Source: Burkholderia cenocepacia
GTDB taxonomy: Bacteria > Pseudomonadota > Gammaproteobacteria > Burkholderiales > Burkholderiaceae
Assembly: GCF_014211915.1 (NCBI RefSeq)
Contig: NZ_CP060039.1
Coordinates: 248,001-312,000 of the forward strand
Length of the DNA: 64,000 nt
Direction of reading: 5' to 3'
The notes under the pieces are model-generated. The model ran no database searches, was not told the DNA's origin, and worked only from the letters and a program-made list of their open reading frames with translations. Numbering within the stretch: position 1 is the stretch's first letter; the number at the start of each line of letters is the position of its first letter. A program made the translations under genes and the position numbers. Of this stretch, positions 58,166 to 64,000 are shown one piece after another.

Positions 58166-59098
58166 ATGACGTTCCCCACCGCCGTCAAGATCGTCGAAGT
58201 CGGCCCGCGCGACGGGCTGCAGAACGAGAAGACCTTCGTGCCGACCGACGTGAAGATCGCGCTCGTCGACCGGCTGTCGCGCGCCGGCTTTCGCAACGTC
58301 GAGGCCGCGTCGTTCGTCTCGCCGAAATGGGTGCCGCAGATGGCCGACGGCGCCGACGTGATGGCCGGCATCGAGCGCCGCGCGGGCACCGTGTACTCGG
58401 TGCTCACGCCGAACCTGAAGGGCTTCGAGCATGCCCTCGCCGCGCGTGCCGACGAAGTCGTGATCTTCGGCGCGGCGAGCGAGGCGTTCTCGCAGCGGAA
58501 CATCAACTGCAGCATCGCCGAGAGCATCGCGCGCTTCGAGCCCGTCGCGAAGGCCGCGAAGGACGCGGGCCTGCGGCTGCGCGGCAGCGTGTCGTGCACG
58601 CTCGGCTGCCCGTACCAGGGCGAGGTGCCGGTCGCGTCGGTCGTCGACGTCGTCGAACGGTTCGCGGCGCTCGGCTGCGACGAGATCGACATCGCCGACA
58701 CGATCGGCGTCGGCACGCCGAAGCGCACGCGCGAAGTGCTCGCGGCCGTCACGCGCGTGTTCCCGCGCGAACGCCTGTCGGGCCACTTCCACGACACCTA
58801 CGGCCAGGCGCTCGCGAACATCTACGCGGCGCTGTTCGAAGGGATCGAGATCTTCCACGCGTCGGTCGCGGGCCTCGGCGGCTGCCCGTACGCGAAGGGC
58901 GCGACCGGCAACGTCGCGACCGAGGACGTGCTGTACCTGATGCAGGGCCTCGGCATCGAGACCGGCATCGATCTCGCGCAGGTCGTCGCCGCAGGCGATT
59001 TCATCTCGAACGCGATCGGCCGCGCGAACGTGTCGCGCGCCGGGCGTGCACTGCTTGCCAAGGCGCAGAGCGCGGCCGACGCCGCGAACTGCGTCTGA
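58166..59098 (+). CDS. Hydroxymethylglutaryl-CoA lyase
   Basis: A 310-residue TIM-barrel lyase that cleaves HMG-CoA to acetoacetate and acetyl-CoA in leucine catabolism. Landmarks are VEVGPRDGLQNEKTFVPT (metal-binding Asp and Arg), GSVSCTLGCPYQGEV, HFHDTYGQALAN (metal histidines) and the signature SVAGLGGCPYAKGATGN with the loop cysteine. Other leucine-degradation genes are not adjacent. The length is normal. Confidence 0.95.
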   Translation: MTFPTAVKIVEVGPRDGLQNEKTFVPTDVKIALVDRLSRAGFRNVEAASFVSPKWVPQMADGADVMAGIERRAGTVYSVLTPNLKGFEHALAARADEVVIFGAASEAFSQRNINCSIAESIARFEPVAKAAKDAGLRLRGSVSCTLGCPYQGEVPVASVVDVVERFAALGCDEIDIADTIGVGTPKRTREVLAAVTRVFPRERLSGHFHDTYGQALANIYAALFEGIEIFHASVAGLGGCPYAKGATGNVATEDVLYLMQGLGIETGIDLAQVVAAGDFISNAIGRANVSRAGRALLAKAQSAADAANCV

Positions 59099-59124
59099 TC
59101 ATCTCGTTCCACGGATTCCCCGAC

Positions 59125-59631
59125 ATGACGACACCCGCTTCATTCGATTCCCTCCCCGATTCCGCGCGACGCGTCGCGCTGCTGCTGCGCGAGCGCGGCC
59201 ATGCGAAAGGCATCGTGATGCTCGCCGAAACCGGCAAGACGTCGGCCGAGGCCGCGGCCGGGCTCGGCTGCTCGGTCGCGCAGATCGCGAAGTCGATCCT
59301 GTTTCGCCGGCAGGCCGACGGCGCACCCGTGCTGGTGATCGCGAGCGGCGTCAACCGCGTGGATGAAAAGAAGGTCGCCGCGCAGGTCGGCCCGGTCGGC
59401 CGCGCGGACGCGAAGTTCGTGCGCGACAACACCGGCTATGCGATCGGCGGCGTCTGTCCGATCGGCCATCTGGTCGAACCGGTCACGCTGATCGACGCCG
59501 ACCTGCTCGCGCTCGACAGCCTGTGGGCCGCCGCCGGCCATCCGCACGCGGTGTTCAACCTGTCGCCGCACGAGCTCGTGTCGCTGACGGGCGCGCCGGT
59601 CGCGGACGTCGCGTTGCGGGAGTCCGCATGA
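59125..59631 (+). CDS. YbaK/EbsC family aminoacyl-tRNA deacylase
   Basis: A 168-residue protein with the YbaK/ProX fold. The GKTSAEAAAGLGCSVAQIAKSILFR segment includes the catalytic-type lysine (AKSILF), VRDNTGYAIGGVCPIGH forms the substrate loop, and VFNLSPHELVSLTG ends the fold. Relatives hydrolyse mischarged tRNAs such as Cys-tRNA-Pro or Ala-tRNA-Pro; which one this prefers is not clear. Its stop overlaps the next gene's ATG. Confidence 0.88.
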   Translation: MTTPASFDSLPDSARRVALLLRERGHAKGIVMLAETGKTSAEAAAGLGCSVAQIAKSILFRRQADGAPVLVIASGVNRVDEKKVAAQVGPVGRADAKFVRDNTGYAIGGVCPIGHLVEPVTLIDADLLALDSLWAAAGHPHAVFNLSPHELVSLTGAPVADVALRESA

Positions 59632-59834
59632 GCGACGTGACGATGCCGGTCGCCACGGTCGCGTCGCCGTGCACGGACGTCTGCCGGATCGATCCGCGCA
59701 CCGACTGGTGCGCGGGCTGCCTGCGCACGCGCGGCGAGATCAAGGGATGGCGTGAGTCGGACGACGACGAGAGGCGCGCGCTGCTCGCGCGGCTCGACGC
59801 GCGGCGGCGCCTGATCGCGGGCAGCGAGACATAA
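59628..59834 (+). CDS. DUF1289 domain-containing protein
   Basis: A 68-residue protein with the DUF1289 cysteine signature: Cys15 and Cys19 (CTDVC), then Cys28 and Cys31 (WCAGCLR), a probable zinc or Fe-S site, followed by a charged helix. Function unknown. The ATG overlaps the YbaK-family stop (ATGA), so the two are translated together. Confidence 0.87.
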   Translation: MSDVTMPVATVASPCTDVCRIDPRTDWCAGCLRTRGEIKGWRESDDDERRALLARLDARRRLIAGSET

Positions 59835-59866
59835 AAAAAAGCCGTTCAACCTCACGGGCGAACGGC
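59833..59866 (-). terminator. Terminator of the EamA transporter gene
   Basis: GCCGTTC (59841-59847) pairs with GAACGGC (59860-59866). Read on the minus strand it is followed by eight T residues. It lies about 220 bases beyond the EamA stop and directly after the DUF1289 stop. Confidence 0.65.
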
Positions 59867-60088
59867 ATCGAGATCGGAATCCTGTGAACGTGATCAACGT
59901 CACAGCCCGCATCATACGAGCGACGCGACCGCATCGCATCGGGTGTTTCCCTACAACTTCTTACAGCGCTTTTCACGGCTGCGCGCGACAGCCGCGTGAT
60001 GTCATTTCGTGCGCAACCGTCGTTCCCGATACGCGCCCTCGACGGGCCGTCGCGTCACCGCGCGGCCGCGTCGAATCGTCTGACCGTT

Positions 60089-60994
60089 TCAGTTGCCGAC
60101 CGCCGCGCGACGCGTGGGCACGATCCTCCAGCCGAGGTTCACACCGGCCGCCGCGAGCAGGATCAGCAGCGCGCCGAATACCTGCGTCCACGCGAGCGTC
60201 TGCCCGAACGCGACGCGATCGACGACGATCGCGACGACCGGATAGACGAACGACAGCGCGCCCGTCATCGCGGTCGGCAGCTTCTGGATCGCGCCGTACA
60301 GCAGCACGTACATCAGCCCGGTGTTGACGATGCCGAGCACGATCAGGTCGAGCCATTGCCCGGCCGTCGCCGGCAACGTGTCGAAGTGCGCGAACGGTGC
60401 GAGCAGCACGATACCGAGGCCGACCTGCAGCAGTGCGAGCAGATGCGGCGGCGTGCCCTTCAGGTGCTTCGTGATGATCGACGAGATCGCATACAGGAAT
60501 GCCGCGCCGAGCGACAGCGCGACGCCTTCCAGATATTCGCCGGGCACCGCGAGCACGGCCGGCTCGACGCGCACCACGAACACCAGCCCGGCGAACGCGA
60601 GCGCGAGCCACGCGAGCGTCGACGCGGTGATCCGCTCGCGGAACACGATGGCCCCGAGCGCGACGAGCATGAACGGCTGGGTGTTGTAGACGGCGGTCGC
60701 CATCGAGATCGACGCGCGCGAATAGGCGGCGAACAGCAGCAGCCAGTTCGCGACGATCGCGAGGCTGCCGAGCGCCACGAGCGCGAGCATCCGCGGCGAG
60801 AACAGCGAGCGGCGCAGGAAGCCGAACGCCGCGCAGACGATCGCGAGCGTCGCGGCGCCAAATATGCAGCGGAAGAACACGACATTGGTCAGCGGCTGCT
60901 GCGACGACATCACGAGCCAGCCGATCGTGCCGGACATCAGCATCGCGACGATCATCTCGGCGGCGCCGCGGCGAATTTCATTCGAGGCCATCAT
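60089..60994 (-). CDS. EamA/DMT family transporter
   Basis: A 301-residue inner-membrane protein with about ten helices formed by two EamA repeats (first repeat about 10-140, second about 155-285). The second repeat has GALSFVYPVVAIVVDRVAFGQ, typical of drug/metabolite transporters. Such proteins usually export amino acids or related metabolites. It is divergent from an Lrp-family gene 109 bp away; that pairing commonly means an amino-acid exporter controlled by a local Lrp-type regulator. Confidence 0.9.
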   Translation of the reverse strand: MMASNEIRRGAAEMIVAMLMSGTIGWLVMSSQQPLTNVVFFRCIFGAATLAIVCAAFGFLRRSLFSPRMLALVALGSLAIVANWLLLFAAYSRASISMATAVYNTQPFMLVALGAIVFRERITASTLAWLALAFAGLVFVVRVEPAVLAVPGEYLEGVALSLGAAFLYAISSIITKHLKGTPPHLLALLQVGLGIVLLAPFAHFDTLPATAGQWLDLIVLGIVNTGLMYVLLYGAIQKLPTAMTGALSFVYPVVAIVVDRVAFGQTLAWTQVFGALLILLAAAGVNLGWRIVPTRRAAVGN

Positions 60995-61034
60995 GAACTC
61001 CGTTGAAAAGCGGGGATGAGTTCGATTCTAGAAA

Positions 61035-61098
61035 CTTGCTTTCGCCATAACCATGACTAAACTGAAGTGAATCCGCCAATTCACCTTCGAAAGCAAAG
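61035..61098. promoter_or_regulatory. Inverted repeat in the Lrp/EamA spacer
   Basis: CTTGCTTTCG (61035-61044) and CGAAAGCAAAG (61088-61098) are near-perfect inverted copies 43 bp apart between the divergent genes. Paired, separated sites suit the multimeric binding of Lrp/AsnC regulators. One copy sits at the ribosome site of the Lrp gene. Confidence 0.4.
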
Positions 61099-61103
61099 CG
61101 ATC

Positions 61104-61595
61104 ATGCCGAAACGCCTTTCCCCGCCCGCCGTCGCGTCGCTCGACGCGACCGACCGCGCGATCGTCGCCGCGCTGGCCGACGACGCGCGCCTCGCGACCA
61201 GCGAACTCGCCCGGCAGATCGGACTGTCGGCGCCCGCGACCGCCGACCGCGTGCGGCGGCTCGAGGCGCAAGGCGTGATCGCCGCATTCACCGTCGAGCT
61301 CGATCCGCGCGCGCTCGGCTACACGCTGCAGGCGATCGTCCGCGTGAAGCCGCTGCCGGGCCAGTTGCATCTGGTGGAGGAGTTGCTGCGGCGGATTCCC
61401 GAGTTCGTCGAATGCGACAAGGTCACCGGCGACGACTGCTTCATCTGCCGGCTCTACCTGCGCACGATCGAGCATCTCGACGACATCCTGTCGAAGGTGA
61501 CGGAGCGCGCGGAGACGAGCACCGCGATCGTGAAATCGACGCCCGTGCCGCGCCGCCTGCCGCCGCTCGTCGAGGACGACCACGCACACCGCTGA
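61104..61595 (+). CDS. Lrp/AsnC family transcriptional regulator
   Basis: A 163-residue regulator. The N-terminal helix-turn-helix (LDATDRAIVAALADDARLATSELARQIGLSAPATADRVRRLE) is followed by a RAM ligand-binding domain (FTVELDPRALGYTLQAIVRVKPLPG, VTGDDCFICRLYL). It probably forms octamers and senses an amino acid. Its divergent partner is an EamA-type transporter, the likely target. Confidence 0.92.
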   Translation: MPKRLSPPAVASLDATDRAIVAALADDARLATSELARQIGLSAPATADRVRRLEAQGVIAAFTVELDPRALGYTLQAIVRVKPLPGQLHLVEELLRRIPEFVECDKVTGDDCFICRLYLRTIEHLDDILSKVTERAETSTAIVKSTPVPRRLPPLVEDDHAHR

Positions 61596-61659
61596 GCCGC
61601 GACGGCAAGCGTACATCCCTGAGCCGCGGGCGGCACGCGCCGCCCGCGCGCCCGCACCG

Positions 61660-62556
61660 TCATGCCGCCGCGTCGCGCGCCTCGAAGAACGCGAGCAGTT
61701 CGTCGATCAGCGCGGCGGGCGCCTCTTCCGGAATGTAGTGCCCGCAATCGAGCGCACGGCCGCTGACGTCGCGCGCGACGCGCCGCCATTCGTCGAGCGG
61801 ATCGAAGCAGCGGCCGACGACGCCGTGCTCGCCCCACAGCACGCGCAGCGGGCACGCGACCTTGTTGCCGCGTTCGAGATCCGCACGGTCGTGCTCGAGA
61901 TCGATCGTCGCGGACGCGCGGTAGTCCTCGCACATCGCATGCACGGCGCCCGGTTGCGCGAGCGCCGCCCGGTACGCGTCGAGCGCCTCGGGCGCGAACG
62001 GCGCCAGCCCGGCCGACCGGTTGCCCATCACGCGCTCGATGTACGCATCGGTGTGCGCGCCCACCAGCGTCTCGGGCAGCGGCTCGGGCTGGATCAGGAA
62101 GAACCAGTGGAAATACGCGGTCGCGAACGCGCGATCGGTTTTCTCGTACATCGCGAGTGTCGGCGCGATATCGAGCAGCATCATCCTCTCGACGGCGTCC
62201 GCGTGATCGAGCGCGAGCCGGTGCGCGACCCGCGCGCCGCGATCGTGCGCGCACACGTGGAACTGCTCGAAGCCGAAATGCCGCATCACGGCGACCTGGT
62301 CCGCCGCCATCGCCCGTTTCGAATACGGCGTGTGCCGCGCGTCGCTCGGCGGCCGGCCCGATGCGCCGTAGCCGCGCAGGTCGGTGGCGATCACCGTGAA
62401 GTGATTCGCGAGCGTCGCCGCAACGCGATGCCAGATCATGTGGGTCTGCGGATGGCCGTGCAGCAACAGCAACGGCGGACCCGTGCCTCCTTTGACACCG
62501 AAAATGTCGGTGTCCTGCACCGTCACGCGAAACGGTGCAAACGCCTCAAACGACAT
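61660..62556 (-). CDS. Fluoroacetate dehalogenase-like alpha/beta hydrolase
   Basis: A 298-residue alpha/beta hydrolase. The nucleophile Asp105 lies in AHDRGARVAHR, with Arg106 and Arg109 as carboxylate binders, His150-Trp151 (FHWFFLIQPEPLPE) and Tyr212 as the halide pocket, and His273 (DCGHYIPEEAP) as base. This is the complete residue set known from fluoroacetate dehalogenases, at nearly the same spacing as the structurally characterised Rhodopseudomonas enzyme. It may hydrolyse haloacetates; epoxide hydrolase-like activity is the alternative. Confidence 0.87.
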   Translation of the reverse strand: MSFEAFAPFRVTVQDTDIFGVKGGTGPPLLLLHGHPQTHMIWHRVAATLANHFTVIATDLRGYGASGRPPSDARHTPYSKRAMAADQVAVMRHFGFEQFHVCAHDRGARVAHRLALDHADAVERMMLLDIAPTLAMYEKTDRAFATAYFHWFFLIQPEPLPETLVGAHTDAYIERVMGNRSAGLAPFAPEALDAYRAALAQPGAVHAMCEDYRASATIDLEHDRADLERGNKVACPLRVLWGEHGVVGRCFDPLDEWRRVARDVSGRALDCGHYIPEEAPAALIDELLAFFEARDAAA

Positions 62557-62708
62557 GGTTTGTTTCTCGTTGGTTTGTTATGGCGGCTATTTTAGGAGCG
62601 ACGACGCGTCTTCACAGCGGCGCAAGCACGCGAAACCGTAGAAAGAGAACACTCACTCGATTGCCGGCACACCGCGCAGTTTGTTAAGCTCGCGTAGAAT
62701 CGCACGAC

Positions 62709-62728
62709 CGTTCGTATTAATATGAACG
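62709..62728. promoter_or_regulatory. Operator-like palindrome upstream of nitronate monooxygenase
   Basis: CGTTC-GTATTAATAT-GAACG is a 20-bp palindrome with a single mismatched pair and an AT-rich core. It lies nine bases downstream of a TAGAAT -10 element (62695-62700) and about 80 bases before the gene start, a good position for a repressor. A second TACACT hexamer follows at 62744-62749. Confidence 0.5.
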
Positions 62729-62805
62729 AACGCGTTGCGCAGCTACACTCAATACACTCGAATCACCGTCCGACCGCAACGCCCCCCGGAGACTGGAGAC
62801 ATCAC

Positions 62806-63765
62806 ATGGCATTGCCCACCGTCCTGCAGAACCTGACGCTGCCCGTCATCGCGTCGCCGATGTTCATCGTCAGCTACCCCGAACTCGTGCTCGCGCAATG
62901 CAAGGCGGGCATCGTCGGTTCGTTCCCCGCGCTCAACGCGCGCCCGGCCGAACTGCTCGACGCGTGGCTCACGCAGATCCAGTCGGAACTCGCCGACCAC
63001 AAGGCAAAACATCCCGAGGCGGTGATCGGCCCGATCGCGGTCAACCAGATCGTCCACCAGTCGAACGCGCGGCTCGAGCACGACGTGCGCGTGTGCGTCG
63101 AGCACAAGGTGCCGATCTTCATCACGAGCCTGCGCGCACCGGCGCGCGAGATCGTCGACGCGGTGCACAGCTACGGCGGCATCGTGCTGCACGACGTGAT
63201 CAACCTGCGGCACGCGCAGAAGGCGCTCGAAGCGGGCGTCGACGGGCTGATCCTCGTCGCGGCCGGCGCCGGCGGCCACGCGGGCACGACGTCGCCGTTC
63301 GCGCTGGTCGGCGAAGTCCGCAAGATCTTCGACGGCCCGATCGTGCTGTCCGGCTCGATCGCGAACGGCGGCTCGATCCTCGCCGCGCAGGCGATGGGCG
63401 CCGACTTCGCGTACATGGGCACGCGCTTCATCGCGACGCAGGAAGCGCATGCGATCGACGACTACAAGCACGCGATCCTGAACGCGAAATCGTCGGACAT
63501 CATCTACACGAACCTCTTCACGGGCGTGCACGGCAACTACATCCGCGAGAGCATCGAGAAGGCCGGCCTCGATCCGGACGCGCTGCCGGAATCCGACAAG
63601 ACCAAGATGAATTTCGGCAGCGACAAGACCAAGGCATGGAAGGACATCTGGGGCGCCGGCCAGGGCGTCGGCCTGATGGACGACCTGCCGAGCGTGGGTA
63701 CGCTCGTCGAGCGGCTCAAGCGCGAGTACGACGACGCGAAGGCGCGGCTCGGCATCCCGCGCTGA
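62806..63765 (+). CDS. Nitronate monooxygenase
   Basis: A 319-residue FMN-dependent TIM-barrel enzyme. The N-terminal IASPMFIVSYPELVLAQCKAG, the IAVNQIVHQSNARLE segment, the AAGAGGHAGTTSPFALVGEV loop with His158, and LSGSIANGGSILAAQAMGADFAYMGTRF (phosphate-binding site) identify the nitronate monooxygenase / 2-nitropropane dioxygenase family. It oxidises toxic nitronates. ATG 62806 follows GGAGAC; a 28-residue in-frame extension upstream overlaps promoter-like elements and was rejected. Confidence 0.92.
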   Translation: MALPTVLQNLTLPVIASPMFIVSYPELVLAQCKAGIVGSFPALNARPAELLDAWLTQIQSELADHKAKHPEAVIGPIAVNQIVHQSNARLEHDVRVCVEHKVPIFITSLRAPAREIVDAVHSYGGIVLHDVINLRHAQKALEAGVDGLILVAAGAGGHAGTTSPFALVGEVRKIFDGPIVLSGSIANGGSILAAQAMGADFAYMGTRFIATQEAHAIDDYKHAILNAKSSDIIYTNLFTGVHGNYIRESIEKAGLDPDALPESDKTKMNFGSDKTKAWKDIWGAGQGVGLMDDLPSVGTLVERLKREYDDAKARLGIPR

Positions 63766-63818
63766 CGGAAGCGGCGGCCGGCGCGGCCGCCATCGATGCG
63801 AGATCGTCGAACCAAACG

Positions 63819-63853
63819 AAAAAGCGCGAACCGTTGCGGTTCGCGCTTTTTTA
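63819..63853 (+). terminator. Terminator of the nitronate monooxygenase gene
   Basis: AGCGCGAACCG (63823-63833) pairs with CGGTTCGCGCT (63837-63847), flanked by A and T runs. It lies between this gene and the convergent LysR gene and can act on both strands. Confidence 0.88.
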
Positions 63854-63888
63854 TTGCCCCGTCGCGGCGGACGGGCTGACGATCTGGC

Positions 63889-64000
63889 TCAGACCGCGCG
63901 CTTCATCCGCGTGATCGGCAGCACGCGCAGCCGCGATTCGATCGACGGGCACAGCGACTGCCCTTCGAAACGCGCGGCCAGGAAATCGACGAACGAGCGC
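63889..64000 (-). CDS. LysR-type regulator, C-terminal end only
   Basis: Only the last 37 codons are in the window. The translation (RSFVDFLAARFEGQSLCPSI and on, ending RVLPITRMKRAV) resembles the C-terminus of LysR-family effector domains, where VRSFVDFLAARF is typical. The rest lies beyond the right edge, so the assignment is tentative. Confidence 0.55.
   Translation of the reverse strand, partial: RSFVDFLAARFEGQSLCPSIESRLRVLPITRMKRAV

Overview
The window is high-GC DNA with strongly GC-biased codon use. Its gene content points to Burkholderia, most likely the primary chromosome of a Burkholderia cepacia complex strain. The indicators are a methionine synthase carried as two adjacent ORFs, a KirBac-type potassium channel, an argS / FtsN-like SPOR / dsbA cluster, DUF3567, DUF1840 and DUF3108 proteins, and a bioAFDB operon. 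This assignment is by recognition, not by a database search. No rRNA or tRNA genes were seen.

Layout. 1-3.3 kb: a fumarylacetoacetate hydrolase family gene cut by the left edge, a divergent IclR regulator and a DUF3108 protein. 3.3-7.9 kb: a DUF3567 gene with a structured leader, then the two-ORF metH. 8-9.2 kb: an unrecognised 195-aa gene, a candidate small RNA with its own promoter and terminator, and DUF1840. 9.4-13.8 kb: argS, SPOR protein, dsbA and an SDR gene. 13.9-15.2 kb: a lone TnpB element (IS605/IS1341 type) inserted just upstream of a peptide-binding-protein gene. 17-25.5 kb: an ABC-F protein, an MBL-fold hydrolase, aceK, a beta-carbonic anhydrase, an SDR, YchJ and a secreted dienelactone-hydrolase-like protein. 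26-30.4 kb: bioA-bioF-bioD-bioB with overlapping starts and stops and a strong terminator. 30.5-39.2 kb: cutC, a pair of small membrane proteins, an EAL phosphodiesterase, a CPA1 antiporter and a large fused indolepyruvate:ferredoxin oxidoreductase.

39.2-41.07 kb is the standout. It is a roughly 1.9 kb gene-free stretch holding at least 13 copies of a 54-bp two-block repeat (CTCACC-N9-CACAG, then 22-23 bp, then a GGATATCCACA-like block). The copies lie at a period of about 88 bp or twice that, and their reading frame is not conserved.

41.07-51.1 kb is accessory-flavoured metabolism and regulation: a sugar acetyltransferase, two glutathione S-transferases, a KirBac channel, a sulfate-binding protein, a DapA-like protein, a VapBC-like toxin-antitoxin pair, and two LysR regulators divergent from an MFS transporter and a GST. 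51.1-55.1 kb encodes a Tat-exported PaoABC-type molybdenum hydroxylase. The remainder holds a small lipoprotein, an RBBP9-like hydrolase, a GhrA-like reductase with a coupled upstream mini-ORF, HMG-CoA lyase, YbaK, DUF1289, an EamA transporter with a divergent Lrp regulator, a fluoroacetate-dehalogenase-like hydrolase, a nitronate monooxygenase and the tail of another LysR gene.

Most genes are ordinary chromosomal functions. The features that ordinary annotation would miss are the repeat array, the candidate small RNA at 8.6-8.73 kb, the boxA-bearing leader upstream of DUF3567, the guide-encoding end of the TnpB element, and several short coupled ORFs and palindromes.
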